64,000 nt of DNA, from contig CM054114.1 of NCBI GenBank assembly GCA_028673005.1, forward strand, positions 25,258,369 to 25,322,368, read 5' to 3'. This document shows, one piece after another, positions 10,600 to 23,130 of the stretch. Positions within the stretch are counted from its first letter, which is position 1. Each line of letters begins with the position of its first letter. Source of the stretch: Tanypteryx hageni (Eukaryota > Arthropoda > Insecta > Odonata > Petaluridae). The position numbers and the translations under genes were made by a program. A model generated the notes under the pieces. It had not been told where the DNA came from and made no database searches. It saw nothing but the letters and a program-made list of their open reading frames with translations.

Positions 10600-12706
10600 A
10601 CATAATAAAAGAAATTAAATTACATAAAAATGGCAGTAAAGTATATACAAATTACAAGTTAATTATATATTGGTTAATAGATCACAGAGTATTACCAAAG
10701 AATATTGTTAGTTTTGTGGGTCGAAAAAAAACTGTATCAGTTATATTTTAACACAGAAAAAATTCCCACTGCGGAAAACACCTACGAAGGGAAGAGAGGT
10801 TTGAAAAACCGCTAAAAATTCCTAAATAGTTCAGAGAAAGAGGAAAAAACAACAATAATTTGAGAAAAAGAGAACATATCACATAAATACATACATTAAT
10901 ATCCATATAAGGGAGGGGGTTAGAGGGAAATAGGGATTGTAGGGTAAGATATGGAGAGAGAGAGAAGATGAAAATTGAAAGCGACAAGCTGATAAAGAGG
11001 CATTTAAAATTGGAATGCCTTCATAAATCGCTAGTTTTACCAAGCAATCAAGTATACCTCTACTTCAATATTAAACTAGAACTATTTTAAAACGACCGTA
11101 AAAGGTTATTCCTCCATTCTTGAGTTAGATTTAGTTCGAAAATCACCAGCTTTGTAATCACGGCGCAACAATAATTCCCGAAAGGGCCCGATTAACATTT
11201 AGATTTGTCATTCTAGTTCGTTCTTTGAGCGCATTGCACGAATGTAACGAATAATAAGAGAGGTAGCGCCTCTCTCACCGTCCGTCCGTAACTGTCTTGA
11301 ACTAATTAAGCGATTTCTTTGAAGTTGAATAACCCAGATCTTCATTGAAATTTCTTAGATGATTTCAATGGCCACTTCTCGGTTTTACACGAAATGTTAA
11401 ATTTTAACATCAGAATTATATTAGTTTCAGGTGAAACGGGGAAAGGAGGCAAAAATTATCTCTTGAAGATCTCGATTCCTTTGTCAAAATAAAATCGCCC
11501 TTCTTTCCTTCTAAAACCAAGACTATAATCGGTGATTACTGGGCCGTATGCTGAATATTGAAGCTGAGAGTATAGCAAGTTTTCCCATGCTAATACTTTT
11601 TTATTTTTGACTCATATGTATGAACAGCTCGTTTTAGATATTTCAGGAATCTCTCGATGCAATGACTATGTTTTCAATATCGTCCGCTCTGACGCAGGTG
11701 TTCACTTTTACCAAAAAAGATAGTTATTCAAAAAAACTTAACAAAACTACTACTACTATCAAATATGTTTCTTTCGTGCCTCTTTCAGGAATAGGAATCA
11801 TGAAAAAAAAATTATATAAGTATATAAATACTTATAAATCAGTTATGAATATTTTTTTAGAGGCATTTGATTAGATACTGATGTAAGGGCGCATGCAAAT
11901 GATGTTGTATAAATGTATGCTTAATTCGGAAATAAATTTTTGAAAATGTAAATTTAGTAAACTCTATCGCAGTTAACTGCTCTTGACGCTCGAAAATACC
12001 AAGGTTTTGTTAATTCCTTTTTCCTAAAGTGCATGCTTTAAAACTGAAAAAATTAAAAAGATATCCCTTTCTTTCCTTTTCATATTCTTTTATTCGATCA
12101 TTGTACATGACCTGACGCTCCCTTCGAAAATTGTTAAAATTTATGGCGAAAGATGCTAATGCATTCCAGTAGATTCGCAAACAGAAGAAATGCATTCTGT
12201 GGCTTGAAACTGCGACAGCTGATTTCCCTAAGAATTTTGCATCAATTTAATCATATGCATTTACGTCTCAAGGATTTATCTTGATGATGAGATAAGTTCT
12301 ATAATTGACGTTTTAATAAGATAGTGGGATATAGAATTTGTAAATCAGGCGTCATGAAATCGATTTAGGGATTTTCCAAGTGTAGGGCGCGCCTATCCGC
12401 CTACCTATCCGCTCAGCATTCGGCTGGCACGGAATGAAAATGTTTCACCTTTAAGGCTTATGAACCTTGCTATTACTGTTTCTCGCCGAGAAATAAAACA
12501 AATCCTAAAAAAATTGCTCAAATATACATGAAACATTTATATGTTTCATCGTCATCACCATCATAGGTAATCTCTCTGTAGACAATTCCATAATTACACT
12601 TGATTAATACTAGTTCTCCTTAAACTTTCCGCAAACATCTTCACATATTGGTAGTTCACTTCTCCATAATTATAATTAATCTATACAGTCTAAATGTCCT
12701 TTAAAG
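10600..12706. other. Unassigned DNA
   Basis: No recognised gene, RNA or element. A GA-rich patch lies at 10950-10980, and the rest is AT-rich unique-looking sequence. Confidence 0.5.
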
Positions 12707-14058
12707 CAGTGGTTCTCAACGGGGGACATATGGCCCCCCAGAGGGCCACAGCCTATTCCTGAGGGGCCATGTGTAAAATACCTAAATTGGGGGGCCACCA
12801 AAACTTCTTTGTGGGCCACGAAAAGTTCGACTCTGTGTGAAAGTTGTCTTAAGTCAATGCTAATAACGCGTACTATTCATTGTATTCTGATTCAAATGCA
12901 CATGTTTAGACTGACATAACAATTGGAATTGAAATGCCATGAAAATGGACCAATGTATTACAATATATATAAATACTTTCTCTTCATTATAGTTAGGGAA
13001 TAACTACATTGTACTCCAACTGTTAGCCCACAATTACGTGACTGAGAAAACTCTCCTTTACCTCTTCCTTTCCTTCCCTCCACGCCGTAGTTACAAAATG
13101 TTATTATTACGCTTTCATTCAGCGGATTTCACCTGAATACGACAGCTATTAATTTGAAATACGCTTTTCTAATATAAGACAGAACACGCTCATCAACGTT
13201 GTAAAGAAAAATTGAAGAAACACAGAGTGGAATGCAAAGACATTACAGCGTCTGTGGATTTTCTGTTTAACTGTAAGTATTCACTTGATATATTTGTTTA
13301 TATTCTGTATATCAGTCATTAACTGCTGATACATTCCGATAACCAGCAATTTTATTTTTGTCAAAATTAATGGGGCTTTACAGAAAACAAAAACATCTGT
13401 TCGTGAAGCCACTCTTGGAAATTCACCATAGCATATCAAAGCAATTTTTTGTTTGAAATAAAATAAGTAACGCAATGAATTTAGTTATTATAAATAATAA
13501 GTTAATTCAAGTGTTCATTTTACACTTTTCGAACCATTTTCAAATTTGTTTTCAATGGCGAACCAAAGAAATATTTTCACGTATTTGTTAATTATTATTA
13601 CGATTTTAAGTAAATATTGCTTACCATGCTTTCAGTTTCTCTTAGTTATTTTTACTAACTGTAAGTTGTGATTTAAAATAAATATATTTGAATAAAATTG
13701 TGAATATTAAAAATTATCGCTTTTATATTTAGAATTAGTGGGGATTTGCATAAAACGAAGACATCTGTTCGTAAAGCCATTCTCAGAAAATTCAGGCATT
13801 TAATTTAAAGAAATTTAACCAGTCGAACATTGATAGTTAGAGGAATACTGTAATCAGACGACGCCATACTGGAATTTATGTATTTGGTGAGTAGCTGTTT
13901 TGGCTGCTAATATTGCCGATATTATTTCTTCTGTTTCTCCAAACTGTTTACTGTTATGATGCCAGTCCGCGTCCATTTATTTCCCGGTTCCATCTACTTA
14001 AATTCTATTTATAAGTTTATAGTAATAAATTTGTATTGTTGTTAAATATTTCTTCATT
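12707..14058 (+). mobile_element. hAT transposon 5' terminal region
   Basis: CAGTGGTTCTCAAC at 12707 is a standard hAT terminal inverted repeat, followed by GGCC-rich subterminal repeats (GGCCCCCCAGAGGGCCAC, GGGGGGCCACC). The region leads without interruption to the hAT transposase remnant starting near 14059. It holds a partial direct duplication: the block around ACATCTGTTCGT occurs at 13365-13430 and again at 13743-13800. The preceding eight bases, CTTTAAAG, would be the target duplication, but no right end was found. Confidence 0.75.
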
Positions 14059-15575
14059 TTGATTTGTTTTTATTTTTTTAATATCGGATTACCCATGGCT
14101 AATATAGCGAAGAAAAAATGCAGGCAATATTCCATTGAGTACCTTGCCAATGGTTTTATTCCATTACCACAGGACAGAACTATTCCACCGTGTCTAATAT
14201 GCATGACTACACTTTCAAATGAAAGCATGCGGCCATGCAAGCTACGGGAGCACTTGGACACAATGCCCAAGTACAAATAAGACAAATCACTAGATTATTT
14301 AAAAAAACTGCGTGATAATTTCCAAACAAGGGCAACATTAAAACAAATATTTAGTGAAAGAGTAGCTAAAGTAGACAAAGGTTTACTTGCATCCTATGAG
14401 ATTTCCAAGTAAATTGCAAAATCTGGTAAGACACATAATATTGGCGACTCATTGATTTTGCCTAGAGTGTCTGTTTTGATTTCAACTGCTTTGAATCAGA
14501 GCGAACATGAAATTACTCAAGCCATCCCTTTGAGCAACTCATCAGTATCGAGACGTATTGATGAAATGGCAGATGATGTGAAAAAACAATTAATTGCACA
14601 ACTACAAGTTAAGAAGTTTGCCCTACAAATCGATGAATCCACTTTAATGGGTAATGAAGCCCTTATAGTGACTTATGTTAGGTTTTTGAAATGTGATCGG
14701 CTCAATGAGGAAATGTTTTTTGCCCGAAAGCTTAAGACAGACACCAAAGGTGAGACAATTTTTGAAGAAGTTAAGAGTTATTGAAAGGAAAACAACAATC
14801 CACTAGGAAATATAATAGTTTGTGCAACTGATGGTGCTGCTTTGTTGGTAGGTAGATACAGAGGATTCATTGCTCATTTAAAAAATGCTGTGCCTGAAGT
14901 TTTTTGCATACACTGCGTGGTTCACCGTCAACATTTGGTTAGAAAAAACTTGGGAGGACGTTTGCATGATGCCCTTGCTATTGTAATAAAAGCTTTTAAT
15001 TTTATCAAAACACGTGCACTTCAAGATCTTCTTTCTTGGCAACTTTGTGAGGAGAATGAAGAAGATTTTGAACGCCTACTAATGCATACCGAAATCCGAT
15101 GGCATTTTGCTGAACTTTGGGATAGTGTTGTATCATATCTAAGTGATAAGAAGCTTGGAGAACAGATCGTTGCTGCTAAATGTGACATATTTTATGTATC
15201 TGATATGTTTGAAAAGCTGAATTTGTTGAACAAACAGTTACAAGGAAGGAACTGTAATCTTATATCTTGCAAAGAGGCCTGGGAGAACTCAGGTTATTTT
15301 GGAGTAATATTGGACGTCGTGAGTTCATAAAATTTCCATCACTGGCCACTCTTGACATAGAAATTCAAGATTATGATATTGCTGTATATAGTGAGCATTT
15401 GAAGAATTTGTACAGTGATATGCAATGTCGGTTCAGCAACCTGCTAGAGATGAATATTCCAGATTGGGTGGTGAATCCGTTTGGCGTAAAGGCGGTTGAT
15501 GTTGACATCACATTACAAAAATGTTTGATTGAGTTTCAGAGTGATATAACAGCTCAAATGTATGCATGTTTATGT
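14059..15575 (+). pseudogene. hAT transposase with BED finger (ZBED/SCAND3-like), decayed
   Basis: The frame starting near 14059 encodes a BED-type zinc-finger region (PPCLICMTTLSNE, then CKLREHL). After that come FALQIDEST (first catalytic Asp region, about 14620), CATDGAALLVGRYRGFIAHL (second Asp region, about 14825), CIHCVVHRQHL and HTEIRWH. This is the order seen in hAT transposases of the ZBED5/SCAND3 kind. The same frame has stops at 14278, 14410 and 14782. A frameshift near 15325 moves the reading to FIKFPSLATL...NLYSDMQCRF and ends around ITAQ. The C-terminal dimerisation domain is missing because piggyBac-like sequence starts there. It is a dead copy; a domesticated gene is unlikely given the stops. 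Confidence 0.85.
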
Positions 15576-16269
15576 AGGACGGCAAAGGGAAGCTGCATCG
15601 TGTTCCTTCTAAGCAACATGCTACAGATGGAAACTACACCGACAAAAGAGGAAATGCTATAAAACCTCAGATTGTCCAAGACTATAACCGCTACATGGGC
15701 TACGTTGATCTTAGCGACCGAATGGCAAACAGTTATTCCATTTCGAGGAAAACATGGAAGTGGACAAAGAAATTATTTTTTCATTTGCTGGATTTGACAG
15801 TGCTGAATACAATTATCCTCTACCGTTCTGTGTGTGCTGATACTGTGTCGCACAAACAATTTCGGGAAAAACCTATTCGTGAATTAGTAATGCGGGCAAC
15901 AGAAGAACCCACTTTACCATCTATGCGTAGGGGACGTCCAAGCGCTCACAATCAACAGTTGACTCGATTGGAATATCGGCATAGTCGCCATTGGCCTGAT
16001 CAAGGTAGAAGACGACGATGCACTGTATGCTCGGAAAATGGGATTCGCCGCACTGTGCAAGTGAAGTGTGGCGAGTGCGAGGTAGCATTGTGTCTTTCGC
16101 CGTGTTTCCGAATTTACCGCAAAAAAGTTCAACTGAAACTAAAATAAAAACAGCAGTAATTGAGGATCTTCCAGATTTCGGAGTAAATATTATCCAAAAT
16201 TCAAGGTATTTACTATTTTTTTAAATAGAAGTTTCGCTTACCAATAATTAATACAAACATGAGGGTTAA
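15576..16269 (+). pseudogene. piggyBac transposase C-terminal half (PGBD-like)
   Basis: The reading passes through KPQIVQDYNRYMGYVDLSDR and SYSISRKTWKWTKKLFFHLL, then LNTIILYRSV. These are strong matches to the DDE_Tnp_1_7 domain of piggyBac and PGBD4-like proteins; the aspartate in VDLSDR is the last catalytic-region acid. The tail has the cysteine-rich finger C-TVC-...VKCGEC...LCLSPCF. The frame is open from about 15582 to 16147. The N-terminal half and first catalytic residues are absent. The likely 3' edge is GAGGG followed by TTAA at 16266-16269, which fits piggyBac ends. The open C-terminal frame suggests this piece is younger than the hAT it adjoins. Confidence 0.85.
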
Positions 16270-16426
16270 TATAAAACGTTATCTATAAGTTAGTTTTTGT
16301 TTTGTGCTTTTTCATTGTTGGATTGTCTGATAAGAAGGATAACCCGTAGCCATGTCAAACGTAAGTTTAAATGCCAAGAGTATTTACCAGGTCATTTAAA
16401 TTCAGTCCTTTAAATGTTAAACATGC

Positions 16427-16930
16427 ATGCATATTCGCAGATATTCTCTTTTAAATCCGATCAACGCCTTAAAAGGAATTCCCGACCCTTCAGTAACGGC
16501 CAAAAATAAAATTCCTTGCACATTTGTCACGCGCACGCGACATTACATTTTTTGCATAATTAAGGACGAAGCAGGCCACTCCCGTGTAAGGGGGAGAGGA
16601 ATGGCTTGCATATTCCCCATCAGGACGACGCGAGTATATTGTCACTCCATCACTTGGTCCATTCGCGGACGGGCGGACTGACACGGCCGCGCGCACCTGT
16701 GGTGGCAGCAGCGTCGCTCAAATTGAGACCTCAACCCTTCGGAACATCATCACCAACTCCCGTCGCCCATTCCCATTCCATCGACACACAATTGACAATC
16801 GGTGATCCGAGTCCTACACATTTCGTACCCGAAGGTCCTGACGTGTCGTTGTACTCAGCACCACTCTCTCCTCTCTCAATTTTCTCCCTCTCTCCCACTA
16901 CTCTCCGAAGGAGAGATAACGCCAAAACAT
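16427..16930. other. GC-richer, CpG-bearing island
   Basis: This stretch, notably 16620-16850, has many CpG pairs (GCGGACGGGCGG, CGGCCGCGCGCACCTG) against an AT-rich background. Several short open frames overlap on both strands, but none resembles a known protein. It could be a conserved regulatory block or an unmethylated region. Composition is the only evidence. Confidence 0.35.
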
Positions 16931-16939
16931 CCTGGGGGA

Positions 16940-17000
16940 GTACCTAGGGTGTCCAGATGCCAAAGAAGCAGAAACACGGACATTTTATGTTCCGAGGAAG
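16940..17000 (+). mobile_element. Possible hAT-type terminal fragment
   Basis: AGGGTGTCCAGATGCC followed by CGGACATTTTATGTTCCG resembles ends of hAT-like elements that combine a GGTGTCCAG end with CGGGACA repeats, like the one at 6738-6790. No partner end was found. Confidence 0.3.
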
Positions 17001-19170
17001 AAAAAACCGGAGCACAATCATTTTTAGTTATTTTCATTGGCTATTTTCGCTTAAATGATGCGTAAATACATTTTGCGTGATTTGAGTGTTATAATATCAT
17101 AATTTAATTATTGCATGAACATTATTGATTTCCAATCTGTTGCGTTCATCTGTCCATTGGATGTGACACAAAGAAACAATTCTCTTGCAGCTTGCTATGT
17201 GACCCGGAATTAAAAACACATTGCAAATTCAATAATTTGCTCCATAAATTCAATTTCCTTAGCATGTACATTTTTTATTGCATTTTATTATTTTCCAACT
17301 TCCATTACTTTCGATTTCGCTGCTTACAACTTTCTTTAAAACTATAAATTGATCATACAATATATTTTCATCAAGTTTAATTTTCTTTTTTATATCGTAA
17401 GAATCAAAGCTTTTGCAAATGCACTTAACAAAAATAACTATAATTTGAAAAGTCGTTAACTTTTAAACAAGAGATAGTCCAACTAACGCGTCACTGCAGT
17501 CTGAAATATCATTCAGAATCTTATAATCTCTAAGGCTTCGATGACGTTACTCTGGATGCACATTCGTGCATTTAGTCAAGTACACGTAATACTTTTTCGC
17601 AGCATGACTAATTGACGGACAAACACTGCATATGAATTATTATAACTAAGAAAATATTTCTTATTAATGAATAAATTATTAAGAGAAAATGTAGAAATGA
17701 AAAAATCTAAAATCTTTTATACCAACGCACTAAAGAGGAAAATAAGTTTTTCTAAAAAGTTTGTAATCTTGTAACTTTGGCGTTCATTAGTGATCAAAAG
17801 TAAGTTTTTTGGCGATTTCCCATTTCACTGCCAGAGTTTTTATCAAGTGCGCCATAAAGCTTTTATATAAACTTGTGGTCAGAAGATAACCACACACAAT
17901 CTTATACGATCAGAAAATTTGTAGTACTCCGAAAACGAAGTACAGTATGCTACAAAGTTCGCCATTGTTGCCTTTTTACAGCGTCAATACAAAATTTAGT
18001 ACTGTGAAAAAGATTTTATATATTATTTTTGTTCTTTACTTTATTCTCCAAATCCCTTCTTCTTCCCATCTGTTATCACCCCTTCTTCCTTACACAGCAG
18101 ATGTCGCTACGTTTAAACACATTGAGTTCTATTTTATTTATTAATAACATCAAGCGACTGAGGATAATAAACGGAAATCTTTTGCTTTTATATCTTCCTT
18201 CGGGAGAGCTTCTTCAACTTCTGAACTTATAGGATCTGTATACTATTGCACTTTCATATACGAAATATACAGAAAATGCATTTGGGTAGCAAAAGTACCA
18301 CTTCGAGATTTTGATGTGTACGCTTAGGCGTCTCTGTGCTCGGTAGTTATTATTTTGCAACAGTACGACAGAACCTAACAAGGTCTTGTATATGCGTGGA
18401 ATATTATTCAGAAAAGTAATTCTGTTAAAATGAGCCATACGCGTTTATTTTCTCCATTTGATTAACGCAGATGTGAGTGTAACATATTACTACTAATTTG
18501 AATATTAATGTTACTTCAAATCACCGTAAAAATCCCGGACTTGAAACAAAAAGCCCCTCAACGACGAAATTTTATATCCCTGTCGTTGATTTTCGAATAC
18601 GCTTCGAATTGTGACATAAATTAGTTTTTACCGAGAAAATGTTAGGAATTTTTACGAGAAAATCTATCATCGTGTAGTTGATCTGCATTTTTTGGGTTTC
18701 GTGTAACTGCGGATAATTGACTGGGAGCATAAAGTCGACTCGTATCAGAAGGTCTTTGAAGTTTAAACAATACCTTCGCTACGGTCATTAATACGACGGT
18801 AGCAAAAATAAATAAATATTCAATAAATCATTGGTTTTGATAATGAAGTCAGAGGAGAGATCAGACGTGATGAATTTTTTAATGTCTTTGATGGCATTTT
18901 CTTCGAATGTCGAGTAAGTTTTTAATGCTTGACTAAAACAGAAAAATTAATTTTATATAAATTTATTTTAGTAAAATCAGGCTGCGTACGCACTAAAAAG
19001 TAAAAAATAAATCTAAAATTCATATAATCGAATGTTCCAGAAATTAACAAGTTGGCAAGGCGTACTCCATTTCGGAGTACACAGAGTTTCCAAATGCGTT
19101 CTTCGGGATTTCACGATGTTCTCAATATTTTTCGCTCAAATGAGAATTTAACTAGAAGCAGGCGAGGTAC
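17001..19170. other. Unassigned AT-rich DNA
   Basis: No gene, RNA or transposon recognised. A 7-bp inverted repeat (GTACTCC/GGAGTAC) near 19063-19081 is probably chance. Confidence 0.5.
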
Positions 19171-19179
19171 GGTGTAATA

Positions 19180-19630
19180 TACATGTAGTTCTTCATGCAA
19201 AGTAGTGGTAATTATTGTGCGATTTTAACCAAAATTGGAATCGGTCAATTATGTTTAACAAAACTCCCCAATACTAAATTTCATCATAATAAGTCCTGCG
19301 GTTCCCGAGTTGAAACAAGAAAATTGTAAACAACATGTAGGTCCAATGTAAGGTGGTCGTAATTGTTTACCGATTTTAACCAAAATTGGTATCAGTTAAC
19401 CAATTTTAGCAAAACTCCCCAATACCAAAATTCATGAAAATGTATCAAGAGGTTACCGACTTGAAACAAAAGAACATTGTAGATCTTCATGTAAAGTGGT
19501 CATCATTGTTGTTCGATTTTGACCAAAATTGAAATCGATCTACTAATTTTAGAAAAACTCCCCAATATCAAATTTCATCATAATACGTCTAGCGGTTTCC
19601 GAGTTTTAACATGCGGACGGACGGACGGGC
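19180..19630 (+). repeat. Tandem array of three diverged ~145-150-bp units
   Basis: AAAACTCCCCAATA recurs at about 19260, 19411 and 19554 (spacings 151 and 143). Each unit has the order CATGTA-, AAGTGGT-, GATTTTAACCAAAATTG-, AAAACTCCCCAATA, ATTTCAT-ATAAT, and CCGAGTT. The third ends in GCGGACGGACGGACGGGCGG. This resembles unclassified interspersed sequence common in arthropod non-coding DNA, where an ACGGACGG run marks an end. No coding capacity. Confidence 0.75.
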
Positions 19631-19639
19631 GGAATCGCC

Positions 19640-20065
19640 CTACTCTTGTCACTTATCCGTTATTTTGAAATGTTTGCTTTAATATTTGATATGTGTAAAA
19701 ATGTGTGGAATAAACGTTATAGGATATCCATTTTTCTACAACCTTTGTTTGAAACGTTTTCTCATTGATTTAGATATATCTTATATTTTTAGCTGCCACC
19801 ACCACGCCACCTACCGACGACTATTGTTAACAATTGACACTTAGTCATGTCTTAGTAACGCTCCTTTTTATTTTCTTAATTGTTGGAGCTTTGTGGCTAT
19901 ACCAAATATCACAAGGCTATGGTTTGAATTTAGTTCTATTCTTTGTACTCTAAAATTTTCTCGGTTTCTTAAAGTATTTATTTTTATGTAACCAGTTTGG
20001 AATTTTGATAAATATTACAGGCATGGAGAAAGTTATGTGGTGGCCACATCAGATTTTTATGAAAA
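19640..20065 (-). repeat. Interspersed repeat, family A, copy 2 (longest)
   Basis: The minus strand begins AAAATCTGATGTGGCC, passes through the AAGGAGCG and AACAATAGTCGTCGG blocks shared with 1050-1290, and ends in CAAACAAAGGTTGTA... and GTGACAAGAGTA, shared with 24790-25025. It is the only copy here that contains both halves, so it links the other two. It abuts the tandem array at 19630. Confidence 0.75.
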
Positions 20066-22312
20066 TTGTTTTTCTTTTTATCGCATATTAAAGTTGGTTT
20101 TAACATTTTTACTTTATTTTTTAAAGTTAGTACTTACATAACAAATACCCGTCATGTTTGACGGGAAATTACTCTAGTTTCTGCGTGCAGTTACCGAGCT
20201 CAATGACTTAAAAACTCTCTAACGGCTATCTGTACATAAATCAACAATGTAGCATGCAGAACTCTAATAATATACAAAAATTTACGTCCAGCCTCCGTCT
20301 AGCATGCAACCATTGACTTTATTGAAGTTATTATAAGGGTCGCATATCGGAAAATGTATGAAGTAAATGATGGACAGACTTATTTCCTTACGCCTCGCTA
20401 ATCGAACAGAAACAATAGGTCGGCCACATTTGACGCCATGAAGATCGAAGCCGTTTTCTCACTACGCCATCCCCCATTTGACTCCATTATGAGGTACAGA
20501 AAGCCTATTTCCGAGTACGTTCTAATCTCTTAACAGTATTCCACTCCAACATTGAAGCTAGGAATTGTGCTATTAATCCTTTTTGTCCTTTGTCAAAATA
20601 GTACCGACATCCTTATTTTTATTTCCGGTCTTGTGTCGGTATTATTTCGACGCATCAAAAACATTTATTTACACGGAATTGGACAAAATATAGTCACTGA
20701 AGACTCATATGCCCCATATTTATTGCTTTTTTGCATTGTTATGTAATCTGAAAACCAATTTTCAACTTTTTGCCTGCGGAAATAATATTTTTACCCGCGT
20801 TCCCGCATTGTGTTGTCGTCTGCTACCGTCAAATATCGTTAGGTATAATGCTCTGAAATGTAAAAAAAATGTATTTAAAAGCGTGTAAGCTAAATTTGAT
20901 TGCAAATAATAAATTAATGCATATTTTTTTAAATTTTGGACAAATAATTCGCCCAGTAGTTTTGGAGACTTAATATCCTAGCCAATTTAGGGCTAGAATT
21001 TGGCGGCTGCATATTGTAGGTTTCAAAATTATGATGTTTAAACAGACAGTAAATATTTGAAAAATCTTTTGCTCCCGTCCGACCTACCTATTTTCCCCTC
21101 TCCAGGGATGGGCGCCTCACATTAAAGGGAATGGGTACATATACGATACGATGAAGGCGTTATATTATAAATTAAATAGTAAAAAAAATTAAATAAAAAT
21201 AATCTACATTTAATAATATCGCCGCTTTAAAATTCCTTCGATATATTCTCCTGACATTCCTAAAAATCAAGAGTCTCTCTTTGCAGCGGGTTATTCCCCC
21301 ACAAAATTAGAAGCGATTCTTCCTCGTCTCATCCTATTTATATGTTGTCCTTCTTTTCCCCATCAACGCTCCTTTAGCCCTTCTTAAATTCGCACTCTTC
21401 TCTTCTGCTACCCAATCTTATTCCTCCTCTCCCACACTTGCCAAGAATTCCATCTCAGTTTGTTTAAAAAATTCCGTTGCCAAGTTTCCCGCGTCCGTTG
21501 TTGTAACTGGAGAAATGAATTCTCCGAATAAACCATTTGAAACTATGTCGGAGATATCACCCCTGTTGTTTATTTCGCAATTTTGGAGAGAAATACGACG
21601 GCTGTTTTATGTTCTGTTATGGCTTGGAAGCCCATCCTTTTTCCCCGAACAAGCAAATCACTAGTAACCGCTTATTGCGATTTTTAAGGTGCGCTATTCC
21701 TTATTTTTTCTCTCGAAAAAAGTTTCATTGGCTACTAACACATTCCAGCATTCTTCCATGGGCTGCGCACATCGACATATCTTCCGAGGAACACGACCAT
21801 ATCACACCTACAACGGCAAATATCTCCCCATATTCTCCGAATAATGCTGCCTACAAGCAGTTTTAATCTCCTAAACAGCACCAGATAATAGTATAACTAT
21901 GGTTCTCTCAGGCCATCACATGGCGTTAACCTAAAGTTAATCCATCAAAAAATATATCGTTGTCACTTATCGGTTCCTCGCGTTTACATTTTATCACTTG
22001 GCTGCTCATTCTGATAGCTCGATAGACATTATGCTGCGCTTAAAACTTTAATTTCGCCAACTTCCACATTTAACTAAGAAATAGCGCAATAAAAAATATA
22101 ATTAATTTCGAACATATATTACGCACGGATTTTCTAAACACGTTTTTGATTCAGAAAGGTTATCTTTTCAGAGAAGTGCCTCGTATTGAATGATAATCAA
22201 TTTAGCGTGGTTTTGAGACGGTCTCCAAGCATTAAACATTATTAAATATTTCAGTTCGAGACGTATTTTTTATTTTTCATTTTAAATTTGCTAATGATCG
22301 TAGAACCAAAGG
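20066..22312. other. Unassigned DNA
   Basis: No recognised gene. A short motif near 20945-20975 (CCCAGTAGTTTTGGAGACTT) resembles the non-coding interspersed class described at 19180. Open frames at 20552 and 21537 have no recognisable similarity. Confidence 0.5.
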
Positions 22313-22513
22313 CAATCTTTTAACTTTTTTGATTTGGCGACACTTTTTAAATGGTCCAGCTTCAGCGACACACCATAAGAAGCTCCCGCGATACACCATG
22401 CAATATAAAGTAAATTTTATTCGTTTAAAAAACAAAAATACTTAAAATTCCTTATTTAACAACAGAACATCATAAACATCATTGTGTCGCAACGCACCGG
22501 TTGAAAACTATTG
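22313..22513. mobile_element. Short non-autonomous hAT element
   Basis: The right end read inward is CAATAGTTTTCAACCGGTGC; the left end is CAATCTTTTAACTTTTTT. Both resemble the hAT CAGTGGTTTTCAACC type. Internal GGCGACAC/GTGTCGC repeats occur near both ends, as in hAT subterminal regions. The flanking octamers ACCAAAGG and ACCTAGAG agree at five of eight positions, a weak target-duplication candidate. Confidence 0.65.
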
Positions 22514-22859
22514 ACCTAGAGAGTTCAACTGCAGAACGCATAAAAGAATGAAAATTAATTTTCGTACCGGTTATTTGCAAATACGTGCTGATCAGATGAA
22601 CAAATTTGTTTCGAACACGAAAATTTGACATTTTTTGTCGTGAAAATTTTGGTCGTCAAGGGAAGCTCCATTGTTACGGATTTTGCTAAATTACGGTCAG
22701 TGCACAGTATCTTATTGAAAATGTAAATGTATGAATTATCAATTTAAAAGTTTTTCATAAAATGAAATTTGATATTGTCACTTGTTCACGCTAAACTTTT
22801 CTTCCATAGTCACAAGCTGACTGAACCCTTTCGAAATAAACGTATAAAAAAGCAAGATT

Positions 22860-23130
22860 ACCTATTTCCCTGTCCCCCGAGAGTGGCTGCGGTTCTCTCT
22901 CCCTCTATCCCTAAAGAATTCGGATTCGCTCCGACCCCGGCTTACCTTCCTCTGGAAACCAACGCTCACGCTCCGCACGCAAACTCGGTTTTCTTTCAAA
23001 CTTTCCCAAGCGGAAAGAGCCCTTTTCTTCTTACCGCTGAACCTCCCTCCCTCTCGCTTTCCTCCGACTCTCTCCCCCTCCCTTTCCGTTACATCTCCCC
23101 CTCCTCCTCCTCTCCCACTCCACCCTAGAG
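22860..23130. repeat. Pyrimidine-rich CTCC/CCCTCT tract
   Basis: Degenerate CT-rich sequence on the plus strand, densest at 23040-23120. The open frame across it is a composition artefact. Confidence 0.6.

Noticed and set aside
16606..17065. Plus-strand frames of 113 and 87 codons in a GC-richer island
   Set aside because: Overlapping frames on both strands, Ser/Pro-rich, no domain; more likely compositional. Transcript data would be needed to revive them.
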